From positions 16,526 to 80,525 of the forward strand of contig JAGCCP010000057.1 of NCBI GenBank assembly GCA_017651625.1: a stretch of DNA of 64,000 nt, written 5' to 3'. Source of the DNA: Candidatus Ruminimicrobiellum bubulum (GTDB lineage: Bacteria; Elusimicrobiota; Endomicrobiia; Endomicrobiales; Endomicrobiaceae). The notes below the pieces were generated by a model that was not told the origin of the DNA, did no database searches, and saw only the letters and a program-made list of their open reading frames with translations. Below are positions 36,353 to 45,178 of the stretch, piece by piece (position 1 is the first letter of the stretch; the number at the start of each line of letters is the position of its first letter). The translations under genes were made by a program, and so were the position numbers.

Positions 36353-37243
36353 TTATTTAGTATCTTTTTTTACTTCAAAAGTGATAGATTTTTTCATCGT
36401 TCCATCACTTGAAACTGCTTCTATTGTATATTTGTCTTCACCATTCGGCAAATAGAATCTTACGGAAAAAGAGCCGTCTGCGGATAATCTTATCGGTTGT
36501 CCTTTCAATGTTAAACTTGCATCCGGTTCTGTTGCACCGTTAATAATGATTTCGGTATCCGCTCTTAACCAAAAACTCTTTTCTTTTTTTTCGCTTTGAC
36601 TATTTTCAGGTGTATATGAAGGATGTGTTTTAAATGAGCTTGAACTGCTACTAATATGAGAATGTGAACTTGGTAAAGAAATCGACACGATTTCTTCCCA
36701 TCTTTCTCTCATAAGTTTGGCTATGTCGAAAGAACTCATTCCGACTTTGTTTACGCCGGAAATCTTTAATAATTTTTCAAATTCGATTTGTAATAGTGCC
36801 CATTGTTCATCGGTAATATTAGAAACTCCGTATCTCGGCATACTTACTTTATTGGATCTTGCAACCGAAATAAATTTTCCGTCTTTTGTTAAATAACCTA
36901 AATCTGCGCACCAACATCTGTTAAATTCACCTACATTTATGTACCAACTGTTTGATTTAGGAGTAACAAAAACATCAAAATATCTGTTAGCATTGCTACC
37001 GTCAAAACTTATGTCTGTTGTATCATAAACTCTTATAACCAACTTAGAATCTGCAAAAACAGATTCACCGTATTGTTGTTTTAATTTATTGATATATTCA
37101 TTTGAAATTGACCAATATGCAAAAATGCAAATCGGATCTCTAGGCAAAATTGTAATTTTAGTGTCGCCGTAATCTAACGGCAAACCGGTCTTATTTACCG
37201 GCTTTTCTTGATTACCAATTTTTGAACTTAATTTTTCAGACAT
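36353..37243 (-). CDS. DUF4912 domain protein
   Basis: 296 aa, with no signal peptide. Residues 20-150 match the DUF4912 pattern: ITILPRDPICIFAYWSIS, KLVIRVYDTTDI, FDVFVTPKSNSWYINV and the end of the domain at SVARSNKVSMPRYG. A Ser-rich linker (SSSHSHISSSSSS) near 190-210 leads to a C-terminal Ig-like beta domain (about 225-296; INGATEPDASLTLKGQPI). Both parts look like carbohydrate- or protein-binding modules. It precedes the GH57 gene and may hold the glucan or the enzyme. A good AGAAGG site lies 7 bases before the ATG. Confidence 0.85.
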   Translation of the reverse strand: MSEKLSSKIGNQEKPVNKTGLPLDYGDTKITILPRDPICIFAYWSISNEYINKLKQQYGESVFADSKLVIRVYDTTDISFDGSNANRYFDVFVTPKSNSWYINVGEFNRCWCADLGYLTKDGKFISVARSNKVSMPRYGVSNITDEQWALLQIEFEKLLKISGVNKVGMSSFDIAKLMRERWEEIVSISLPSSHSHISSSSSSFKTHPSYTPENSQSEKKEKSFWLRADTEIIINGATEPDASLTLKGQPIRLSADGSFSVRFYLPNGEDKYTIEAVSSDGTMKKSITFEVKKDTK

Positions 37244-37284
37244 AACGATACCTTCTTTTAGAGTTTATGATATATATTTAAGTT

Positions 37285-37313
37285 ATTTTATAATTAATAT
37301 AAAAAATAGTCAA
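37285..37313 (-). promoter_or_regulatory. Promoter of the DUF4912-GH57 unit
   Basis: Minus strand: TTGACT (37308-37313), 17 bases, TAAAAT (37285-37290); each hexamer is 5/6. It leaves a leader of about 36 bases with AGAAGG near the ATG at 37243. Confidence 0.75.
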
Positions 37314-37338
37314 CAGTTGTTTGGTAATTAACAAAGTA

Positions 37339-37367
37339 TTGAAAAAAAAATAATAATTTGATATATT
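37339..37367 (+). promoter_or_regulatory. Promoter of rpmB
   Basis: TTGAAA (37339-37344), 17 bases, TATATT (37362-37367). Both hexamers are 5/6. The leader is about 24 bases and contains the strong site GGAGG at 37386-37390. Confidence 0.82.
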
Positions 37368-37397
37368 TTCTAAATCAGTTAGATTGGAGGATTTAAA

Positions 37398-37589
37398 ATG
37401 TCTTACAAATGTTATGTATGCGGAAAAGGTTCTTCTTCCGGAAATACGGTTAGCCACTCTAATAAAGCTACAAAGAGATTATTCAGACCTAACCTTCAGG
37501 AATTAAGAATAGTAGTTAACGGCAAAAAGACAAAGGAATATGTTTGCACATCTTGCATTCGTTCCGGTAAAATACAAAAAGCCATATAA
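37398..37589 (+). CDS. rpmB: 50S ribosomal protein L28
   Basis: 63 aa, full length for the family. It has the family's [28 protein letters not shown] start and the second Cys pair [10 protein letters not shown]. The two Cys-x-x-Cys pairs make it the zinc-binding (C+) form of L28. It stands alone on the plus strand with its own promoter and a following terminator. Confidence 0.97.
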   Translation: MSYKCYVCGKGSSSGNTVSHSNKATKRLFRPNLQELRIVVNGKKTKEYVCTSCIRSGKIQKAI

Positions 37590-37607
37590 CTAAAAATATC
37601 TTTTTAA

Positions 37608-37648
37608 TAAAAAAATACAACTCTCATTTTTTGAGAGTTGTGTTTTTT
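37608..37648. terminator. Terminator after rpmB, probably bidirectional
   Basis: A 10-bp perfect stem ACAACTCTCA (37617-37626) / TGAGAGTTGT (37632-37641), loop T5, then GTTTTTT. A-rich bases to the left give a U-tract for the convergent relA/spoT-like gene too. Confidence 0.9.
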
Positions 37649-37666
37649 ATTTCCGTAAAATATAGA

Positions 37667-39127
37667 TTATTTCTTTTTATGTTCTCTTAAATATTTTCTT
37701 ATTCTGCTTTTGGCTTGAGCTGTTATTGCTATAGACAACCAGTTTTCCGTAGGTTTTATATTTTTTCTTACAAGAGCTTCACACTTTTGACCTGTCTTTA
37801 ACTTGTAATCCAAAGGAACTATTTTTCCGTCAACTTTTACCCCCATACATCTGTCGCCGATATCACTGTGAACTGCATAAGCAAAATCTAATGCCGTTGC
37901 CCCCTCCGGTAACTTTATTGCATCACCTTTAGGAGTAGTAACATATATTTGATCGAAATTACATTCCGTTTTTATAGCAGTTAAAAATTCATTTGAATCT
38001 TTCACATCTTTTTGCGATTCCAAAATGTGTTTTATAAATTCCAAATGATGTTCCATATTTATGTCGGTCTGTTTTAAATTATTTGCTCCGTTTTTATTGA
38101 AGGCTTCTTTGTATCTCCAATGAGCAGCAATACCGTATTCGGCTCTTCTATGCATTTCTTCCGTTCTTATTTGTATTTCAACTATAACATTTTGATCTGA
38201 ATTTATCGTTATATGCAAAGACTGATACATATTCGCTTTAGGAACAGCGATATAATCCGTAAAGGAGTTTTCCAAAACATTAAATTCAGATTGTACAACG
38301 CTTAATATTGCATAACAATGTTCTTTCGTATCGGTAATAACTCTTAGTCCGAATAAATCTTGTATTGCGGAAAAAGGTTTTTCTTGTCTTTGCATTTTTC
38401 TGTAAATTCCGTAAAGGTTTTTAGGTCTTGCAAGAATTCTGTATTCTATGTTTAACGGATCTATTTTTTCTTGTATTTGTTTTTCCACAATTTCAAGATT
38501 TTTCAAATTACTTTCTGATCTTGCTTCCCACTTGCTTTTTATTTCATGATATTTTGTAGGTTGCAAAACTTCAAAAATCAAATCTTCCAACTCACTTTTC
38601 CATTTATAGATACCGAGTCTGTGTGCAAAAGGAGTATATAACGTTAACGTTTCAAGTGATATCTCTTTTTGTTTGTCCGGCGGTAAATATTTGATTGTTC
38701 TCATATTATGAAGTCTGTCGGCAAGTTTTATTATAATAACTCTCGTATCTTTAACAACAGCAAGTAACATTTTTCGCCAATTTTCGGCTTGTTCGGTAAT
38801 ATTATCATTGAATTTATATGAATTTATCTTTGTTACACCTTCTACTAAAGTTGTAATTTCTTCACCGAATTCTTCTTTTAATTCTTCTCTTACAACCAAA
38901 GTATCTTCTAAAACATCGTGTAACAAAGCTGCACATATCGTTGCTTCATCTAACTTTAATTCCGTAAGAATTTTAGCGGTATTAAAACAATGATTAATAT
39001 AAGGTTCACCGCTTGCTCTGGTTTGGCAATAATGTGCATTAGATGCAAAATTGTATGCTTTTTCTATTAAAGCAAAATTTGCATTAGGCAAATATTCTTT
39101 TACTAAATTTTTTAATTCTTCTATCAT
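37667..39127 (-). CDS. RelA/SpoT-family (p)ppGpp synthetase/hydrolase, short form
   Basis: 486 aa; typical long RelA/SpoT proteins are 700-750. The HD hydrolase domain is present (HYCQTRASGEPYINH, LLHDVLEDT near 69), as is the synthetase domain (RPKNLYGIYRKM near 253; EIQIRTEEMHRRAEYG near 320) and the TGS domain (VTTPKGDAIKLPEGATALDFAY near 395). The protein ends soon after TGS (RKYLREHKKK), so the regulatory helical, zinc-finger and ACT domains are absent. Both catalytic sites look usable, but control through ribosome binding via the C-terminus should be lost. It follows the PorV-like gene by 2 bases. Confidence 0.92.
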   Translation of the reverse strand: MIEELKNLVKEYLPNANFALIEKAYNFASNAHYCQTRASGEPYINHCFNTAKILTELKLDEATICAALLHDVLEDTLVVREELKEEFGEEITTLVEGVTKINSYKFNDNITEQAENWRKMLLAVVKDTRVIIIKLADRLHNMRTIKYLPPDKQKEISLETLTLYTPFAHRLGIYKWKSELEDLIFEVLQPTKYHEIKSKWEARSESNLKNLEIVEKQIQEKIDPLNIEYRILARPKNLYGIYRKMQRQEKPFSAIQDLFGLRVITDTKEHCYAILSVVQSEFNVLENSFTDYIAVPKANMYQSLHITINSDQNVIVEIQIRTEEMHRRAEYGIAAHWRYKEAFNKNGANNLKQTDINMEHHLEFIKHILESQKDVKDSNEFLTAIKTECNFDQIYVTTPKGDAIKLPEGATALDFAYAVHSDIGDRCMGVKVDGKIVPLDYKLKTGQKCEALVRKNIKPTENWLSIAITAQAKSRIRKYLREHKKK

Positions 39128-39129
39128 AA

Positions 39130-40119
39130 TTAAATTAATATCCTTACGGAAACAGTATATTGAGAAACTTTCTCTTTTTCAATCTTATATGTTTCTCCTG
39201 CAATTGATATAGAAATTATTGAAATATTTATTCCCGCACCATAAGTATATTTTATATCATCTGTTTCTGTAACAGACGGACCTTGTGCACCTGCTCTTAA
39301 AGCCAAATATCTTCCCAAGTATTGTTCAACACCTATAGAGTAAAAATTATCATTTTCTATATTCCCGAATCTATAAAATTTCTTATGCCAATCTACAAGG
39401 AGATTAAATGTTCCTGCAATATATCCTAAACCTGTTCTTATTCCAAAGGGTAATTGATCGAAATCATAATTTTCCCACCACATAATACCGAAAATATTTT
39501 CAAAATTAACACCTACATATATGTTTCCTCTGAGCGGTGCCATAATACCGATATCCATGGTAAAACCATTACCGGAAGACGTTTGTGCAAAAGGCGTTCC
39601 GTCGATAACGGAACTTTCCGCAAGTGTTCCGTACAAATAAGATAGATTTAATCCGAATGAAACACCCTTTTCGTTTACATTCGCAGCAGAAAGAGTAAAC
39701 GCTTTTATATGTTCTGATTTTTTATAAAAATCCGAACCATCATGATATTCTATATCATGAGAAGAAAAAGTTCTCCAAGATATTGCACCTTGTTTTTGAT
39801 TAACAACAAAAGAAGTAAAACCTAAATCTATAGGATTACAATAGGCCATGTAATTTTTATCTATATCTGTATTTCTTATTATAGGAGCTGTAGCTTCAAT
39901 CAATATTGCCTCACTGCCATTAAAACCTAAACTCGCCGAATTATAAAATACTCCATCTAAAGTGTTTGGCATAGCCGCACCCGTATATCCCATAGCAAGA
40001 CTTCTTGCACTTACTCCCATAGAATCATAAGAGTTAGGCATTGTCGGCGGTTTTTTCGCAAAAGACAGTGTAACACAAACAAGAAGCAAAGATAGTACTA
40101 ACCAAATTTTTTTATTCAT
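39130..40119 (-). CDS. PorV/UPF0164-like outer-membrane protein
   Basis: 329 aa. A signal peptide (1-21, ending SFAKK) is followed by the barrel start SMGVSARSLAMGYTGAAMPNTLDG and VFYNSASLGFN, the same pattern as in the 6256-8025 protein but without a TPR extension. About 14 amphipathic strands run to the C-terminus. It has a good AGGGAA ribosome-binding site. The PorV family includes type IX secretion shuttles and fatty-acid-transporter-like barrels; which applies here is not decided by sequence. Confidence 0.82.
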   Translation of the reverse strand: MNKKIWLVLSLLLVCVTLSFAKKPPTMPNSYDSMGVSARSLAMGYTGAAMPNTLDGVFYNSASLGFNGSEAILIEATAPIIRNTDIDKNYMAYCNPIDLGFTSFVVNQKQGAISWRTFSSHDIEYHDGSDFYKKSEHIKAFTLSAANVNEKGVSFGLNLSYLYGTLAESSVIDGTPFAQTSSGNGFTMDIGIMAPLRGNIYVGVNFENIFGIMWWENYDFDQLPFGIRTGLGYIAGTFNLLVDWHKKFYRFGNIENDNFYSIGVEQYLGRYLALRAGAQGPSVTETDDIKYTYGAGINISIISISIAGETYKIEKEKVSQYTVSVRILI

Positions 40120-40127
40120 AACATTCC

Positions 40128-41852
40128 CTATTTTAAATTATATAATTTTGCATATATTCCATCTTTATCGAGCAATTCTTGATGTTTTCCTGTTTCCGCA
40201 ATTGTTCCTTTATCTATAACTATAATCTTATCTGCATTTTTTACCGTTGAAAGTCTATGAGCAATCAAAATAACAGTTCTATTCTTCATCAAAGTTTCTA
40301 TTGCTTCTTGAACAAGTTTTTCGGATTCACTATCCAATGCAGAAGTTGCTTCATCAAGAATAAGTATAGGAGGATTTTTCAACATTGCTCTTGCAATTGC
40401 AATTCTTTGTTTTTCTCCTCCGGAAAGTTTCATTCCTCTTTCACCGATTAAAGTACTGTATCCTTCGGGCATTTTGGAAATAAACTTGTGAGCGTTTGCC
40501 GCTTTTGCCGCCGCCTCTATTTCTTCATCTGTGGCATCAAGTTTTCCGTAAGCAATGTTATATCTTATAGTGTCATTAAATAAAAAGACATCTTGAGAAA
40601 CAACACCTATTTTATCTCTTAAAGATTCCAATGTTAAATTTTTTATATTTGTTCCGTCAACTAAAATTTCACCGGAATTGACATCGTAAAATCTTAATAT
40701 TAAATTAGCGATTGTACTTTTCCCGGATCCTGAAGATCCCACAAAAGCAATTGTTTGACCTTTTTCTATATCAATATTTATATTATTTAAAATCGGTTTA
40801 TCTTGTTCATATTTAAAAGAAACATTTTTATAAACAATATTTTTTGAAAAAGCATCAAGTGTTTTTGCATCGGGTGAATCAAAAATTTCAACTTTTTCAT
40901 CTAATATTTCAAATACTCTCTCACTTCCGGAAGCGGCTTTTTGAATTGTAGAATTTAATTGAGCAAAATTTTTAATCGGTTGATACATTTGTGTAATTGC
41001 AAGAATAAAAGCAGTGAAATCTCCCAATGTCCATACTCCGTTAATAACATCTTTACCTCCAAACCATAAAACAACGGCAACGCCTGTCATGGATAAAAAT
41101 TCCATCACCGGAGTCGTTCTTGCATCTACTCTTACAATTCTTTGTTGAACGTTATAGTATTCTTTGTTGTTAACTGCAAACCTTTTTTCTTCATGTTTCT
41201 CTCTACAGAAAGATTTTATAACGGAAAATCCGCTCAAAATTTCTTGCAAAGAAGTATAAATTTCCGATATTTGAACCATACTGTCTTTGGAAGCTTTTTT
41301 CAATTTTCTGGCAAATTGAGCAAGAGGTATTCCTAATATTGGCAAAACAACTACTATAAAAAAAGCATATTTCCAATGAAGATAAAATAATCCGCCTATC
41401 ATACCGATTATTATCAAACTATCTCTTAAAAGAGTCGGCGGAACTTTTACGAGTGCATCCTGCAAAGCATTAATATCGTTGGTTAATCTCGACATGATTT
41501 TTGATGATGTATTCTTTACATAAAAACTATGAGATAACGAAATTAATTTATAACATAAATCTTGTCTTAAATCTTTAATGGCATTTTGTGAAACATAATT
41601 TAAAAAATAACATCTGCCGTAATCTGCAACACCTTTTATAACATATATCAAAGGCATAACCAAACACAAACAAATTAAATTATATTTAGCAACTGCAGGA
41701 TCTTCGTTTATAAACACACCATCCATTATTTGTTTAGACAAATAAACCAAAAGGCCTGCAACGGCAGAATAAATTCCCATAGCTATCATTGCAAGAACGA
41801 ATCTTCCTTTATATGGCATGGCATATTTTAATAGTCGTTTATAATCCATCAT
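40128..41852 (-). CDS. msbA: ABC exporter, MsbA-type (lipid A flippase candidate)
   Basis: 574 aa half-transporter: six membrane helices (1-310) and an ATPase domain with Walker A GSSGSGKST near 368, signature LSGGEKQRIAIARAML near 474 and Walker B ILILDEATSALD, then the H-loop AHRLST. It works as a homodimer in the inner membrane. The start (ATGA overlap with the lpxB stop; GGAGG 7 bases upstream) indicates coupled translation with lpxB, which supports lipid A or LPS core flipping. Confidence 0.88.
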   Translation of the reverse strand: MMDYKRLLKYAMPYKGRFVLAMIAMGIYSAVAGLLVYLSKQIMDGVFINEDPAVAKYNLICLCLVMPLIYVIKGVADYGRCYFLNYVSQNAIKDLRQDLCYKLISLSHSFYVKNTSSKIMSRLTNDINALQDALVKVPPTLLRDSLIIIGMIGGLFYLHWKYAFFIVVVLPILGIPLAQFARKLKKASKDSMVQISEIYTSLQEILSGFSVIKSFCREKHEEKRFAVNNKEYYNVQQRIVRVDARTTPVMEFLSMTGVAVVLWFGGKDVINGVWTLGDFTAFILAITQMYQPIKNFAQLNSTIQKAASGSERVFEILDEKVEIFDSPDAKTLDAFSKNIVYKNVSFKYEQDKPILNNINIDIEKGQTIAFVGSSGSGKSTIANLILRFYDVNSGEILVDGTNIKNLTLESLRDKIGVVSQDVFLFNDTIRYNIAYGKLDATDEEIEAAAKAANAHKFISKMPEGYSTLIGERGMKLSGGEKQRIAIARAMLKNPPILILDEATSALDSESEKLVQEAIETLMKNRTVILIAHRLSTVKNADKIIVIDKGTIAETGKHQELLDKDGIYAKLYNLK

Positions 41853-42937
41853 TGGTTATCCTCCACAATTCTTTTTGCTACTCTATCATAAACACCTTCC
41901 GGACCTAACTGTTGTCTGAATTTCAAAAGTTCTTCTTTTATGGAATCATATTTTTCCTGTTTTAAAACATCTAAAATATTTTGAGACAAAATTTTATCAG
42001 TTGCTCTATGTTGTATACATTCGGGTATTAACTCTTTATTCAATAAAATGTTTGCTAATGTAATATATTTAACTTGAACTATCAATCTTGCCAACAAATA
42101 ATTTGCCCATGACAATTTATACATAACTACCATAGGAATTCCCATTAAAGCATTTTCCAAACTTACAGTTCCGGATGGACACAATGCAACATCTATTTTC
42201 TTTCTTTCTTCAAAATCGTTACCTTTCTTAACCGTTATATAATCGGGAACATTTTGTTCAAAATTATCAACGGAAAATAAAACAAACTTTGCATTAATTT
42301 TTTCTTTTAATATTTTTACCGTATCAAGTATTATCGGCAAATGTCTTTTTATGGTACTTTTTCTGCTTCCGGCAAAAAGGCCGATGGTTACCGATCCTTT
42401 ATTTTTTTCTTTTACAATATCATTTATGTTCGGAACCAAGTCGACTAACGGGTTACCTTCAAAAAAAACTTTTACTTTTTCTTTTTCATACATTTCTTTT
42501 TCGAAAGGAAGTATCGGAAATGCGATATTTACATACTTTGCAATATTTTTTATTCTGTATTTTCTTGAAGCCCAAACTTGAGGAGTAACGAAATAATAAA
42601 CCGGAATCTTTAATTCATGAGCAAGTTTAGCAACATGAATATTAAAGCCATAATAATCTACTAATATAACTTTGTTTACTTTTTTTTCTACAAGATATTT
42701 TTTTACGGTTTTAAATATTTCTTTTAAAAAGAAAACTTGTTTTATAGGGAAAAATCCGAAGCCGTTTATATTTACGATATCTTGAATAAATCCGTCTGCA
42801 ACTTTTTTTAACTGATCACCGCCGATAGCATAAATTTTATAATCGCTATCATTTTTTATTGATTTTATTAAATTTGCCGCATGAATATCACCGGAAATAT
42901 CACCGGCAGAAATAAATATAGATTTGTTCTTTTCCAT
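41849..42937 (-). CDS. lpxB: Lipid-A-disaccharide synthase
   Basis: 362 aa (usual about 380). LpxB joins UDP-2,3-diacylglucosamine and lipid X to form the lipid A disaccharide. It is recognisable from ISAGDISGDIHAANLI at the N-terminus (SAGEASGD in many homologs), VILVDYYGFNIHVAKLA, the VTPQVWASRKYRIKNI block near 116-131, and GTVSLENALMGIPMVVMYK near 252. It starts just after a strong promoter with almost no leader and no ribosome-binding site. It overlaps msbA by 4 bases. It is direct evidence for a Gram-negative outer membrane. Confidence 0.95.
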   Translation of the reverse strand: MEKNKSIFISAGDISGDIHAANLIKSIKNDSDYKIYAIGGDQLKKVADGFIQDIVNINGFGFFPIKQVFFLKEIFKTVKKYLVEKKVNKVILVDYYGFNIHVAKLAHELKIPVYYFVTPQVWASRKYRIKNIAKYVNIAFPILPFEKEMYEKEKVKVFFEGNPLVDLVPNINDIVKEKNKGSVTIGLFAGSRKSTIKRHLPIILDTVKILKEKINAKFVLFSVDNFEQNVPDYITVKKGNDFEERKKIDVALCPSGTVSLENALMGIPMVVMYKLSWANYLLARLIVQVKYITLANILLNKELIPECIQHRATDKILSQNILDVLKQEKYDSIKEELLKFRQQLGPEGVYDRVAKRIVEDNQ

Positions 42938-42945
42938 ATCTTAAA

Positions 42946-42974
42946 ATTATATTGAAAAACAAGACAAATTTCAA
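42946..42974 (-). promoter_or_regulatory. Strong promoter of lpxB-msbA
   Basis: Minus strand: TTGAAA (42969-42974), 17 bases, TATAAT (42946-42951). The ATG at 42937 is 8 bases past the -10, so the predicted leader is only about 2 bases. Confidence 0.87.
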
Positions 42975-43030
42975 TAAAAATATTGATTTTTTTGACAAAT
43001 TATTTTTTGGATTATTCTTTGTACGAAATA

Positions 43031-45175
43031 TTATTCGATAAACAATATGTTTTCAAGCTCTTTTAACTCAAAAACTATTTTCTGTGCTTCAGACATTTTC
43101 GATAACAAATTTTCTTTTAATTGTGCATATTTTCCGGTTTTATCCAACTCTATTGCTTTTATATAATCAGTTAAAGCCTTTTCATACATACCCAATTTTT
43201 CTTCCAACATACCCCTTTTTGCATAAACAAAAGCGTTTTCATATATTTCCAAAGACTTATCATAATCCTTTATCGCCTCTTTATAATTACCAAACATAAC
43301 TTTTATATTACCTTTATCTGCCATAGCCAAATCATTTTTCAATATTCTCTCATATAAACTTGCTCTTAATATATAGTATATCCTTTTCTCTCTTATCGAT
43401 AACGCCTTGGTACAATATGCAATAGCTTCATCATATTCTCCTTTCTTTTCCATAAGTTTGGCGAGTACATGATATGTGTCTTCATTGTTTGCATCAATAG
43501 CTAAAGATTTATTCAAACTTGCCAAAGCTTCATCATCCTTATCCATTTCCATTTGAGTTTTACCGATATACATATATGCCAACGATGAAGGTTTTATTTT
43601 TAAAGCTCTGTTAAAATCATCCAGGGCTTCTCTATAATCTTGATTTTTTAGTTTCAATTCTCCTCTTGCAATATAAACTTCGGCATTTTGTTTCATTTCC
43701 AACGATTTCGTAAGCTCCGCTATAGCAACATTATTTTGATATGAACCTACAATAGCGCTGAAATAACCCTTATCAGCTTGTGCCAAATCTTTTCTGTTTA
43801 TCAACATATATAAAGCAGATCTTTTCGAATAAAAATTTTTCAAATTCTGTTTTGCTATAAAACCTACATTTTCTTTTTCCATATCTATCGCAATGGTATA
43901 ATTCAAAATTGCTTTTCTGTATTCTTTCGTTTTTTCATAAATTTCGGCAATTAAGACATATGTTTCCATTTTCGGATCTATTTTTAAAGAACGTTCGGTA
44001 TCTCTTAATGCTTCCTTATACATACCGATTTGGTATTCCGCTTTAGCCGCCAAATCCCATAATCTGCTATCATTAAATTGTGAAATTACACTTATCTTTT
44101 CTAATATTATTTCTTTATAATTCTTTAATTCATAAAGGCAATTCCATCTGTTTATAGTCGCTTCCAAATTTTGTTCCATCTTAAGACCTTTATTATAAAA
44201 CTCTATGGCTTGCTCGTATTTTTTAGACAAGAAATATATTCCGGCAATTTCAAAATATGCCGATGCGGTTTTTTTCATTTTCAAAGAAGTATTAAAATCT
44301 TCTACCGCTCCATTATATTTATTTGTTTTTGCCTTTACTTTTCCTCTTTCAAAGAAAGCTTCCGGTGTTTTTTTCAATTCGATTGAACTGGTAAAATCGT
44401 TTATTGCACCTAAATTATCTCCCGCTTTACTTTTTAACAAACCCAACTTATAATATATCTCGTAATTTTGTTTCTTTTTTAAAACTTCCGTTAATTTTTT
44501 TATTGCAGAATCATAATCTCCGTTTATAGCATCAATAGCGGCACTATCTTCATCAACCAAATCAAACTTTTGCATAACTTTATATAATTCATATCTGAAA
44601 GTGTAGTATTCCAAATTATCGTCTTCCATATTTATTGCCGTAGTGAAATCATTTAAGGCATTATAGTTTTGTTTTACACTTTGATAGGCTATTCCTCTTC
44701 GTGAATAAAATAAAGCATTCGGCAACACTTTTATAGCATTTGTGGAATTCATTATTGCTTCTCTATAATTACCTTTTTTAAAATTTGCACAAGCTAAAAG
44801 AGCATGTGTAAGAGCAGAATTTTCTATTGTTAAAGCAGCATTAAAATCTCTAATTGCATCATCATATTGTTCATGCAACAATTCAGCTTTTCCTCTCGAA
44901 ACATACGCTCTGGATGAAACTTCAATCTCCAATGCCGAAGAGTAATCACCTATAGCACCGCCATAATTGTCCAATAAGTATTTTGCATCTCCTCTTTCCA
45001 AAAACAAAACAGGATCCTTATCGGTTTTCAATACCTTTGTATATTCTATTACAGCTTTATAATAATCACCGTCTTTTACCAACTTTCTGGCATTAGAAAT
45101 TATCTCCTCGTCATCAGCAAAAACGATTGTTACCAAAAACATAAAAGAGAATAATAATAATATTTTTTTCATCAT
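43031..45175 (-). CDS. Exported TPR-repeat protein
   Basis: 714 aa. Signal peptide 1-20 (ends VFADDEE). The rest is about 18 tetratricopeptide repeats, many very regular (for example ALDDFNRALKIKPSSLAYMYIG and AIEFYNKGLKMEQNLEATI). Two blocks share RKDLAQADKG and KNDLAMADKG, which hints at internal duplication of a multi-repeat unit. It is probably a periplasmic or outer-membrane scaffold. A second Met is the next codon, so the start may be 45172. The gap to the upstream SIR2-like gene is 3 bases. No enzymatic domain. Confidence 0.88.
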   Translation of the reverse strand: MMKKILLLFSFMFLVTIVFADDEEIISNARKLVKDGDYYKAVIEYTKVLKTDKDPVLFLERGDAKYLLDNYGGAIGDYSSALEIEVSSRAYVSRGKAELLHEQYDDAIRDFNAALTIENSALTHALLACANFKKGNYREAIMNSTNAIKVLPNALFYSRRGIAYQSVKQNYNALNDFTTAINMEDDNLEYYTFRYELYKVMQKFDLVDEDSAAIDAINGDYDSAIKKLTEVLKKKQNYEIYYKLGLLKSKAGDNLGAINDFTSSIELKKTPEAFFERGKVKAKTNKYNGAVEDFNTSLKMKKTASAYFEIAGIYFLSKKYEQAIEFYNKGLKMEQNLEATINRWNCLYELKNYKEIILEKISVISQFNDSRLWDLAAKAEYQIGMYKEALRDTERSLKIDPKMETYVLIAEIYEKTKEYRKAILNYTIAIDMEKENVGFIAKQNLKNFYSKRSALYMLINRKDLAQADKGYFSAIVGSYQNNVAIAELTKSLEMKQNAEVYIARGELKLKNQDYREALDDFNRALKIKPSSLAYMYIGKTQMEMDKDDEALASLNKSLAIDANNEDTYHVLAKLMEKKGEYDEAIAYCTKALSIREKRIYYILRASLYERILKNDLAMADKGNIKVMFGNYKEAIKDYDKSLEIYENAFVYAKRGMLEEKLGMYEKALTDYIKAIELDKTGKYAQLKENLLSKMSEAQKIVFELKELENILFIE

Positions 45176-45178
45176 AAA

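Noticed and set aside
43031..45175. DNA-level tandem repeats in the TPR gene
   Set aside because: The repeats are at protein level with low DNA identity, as normal for TPR arrays.
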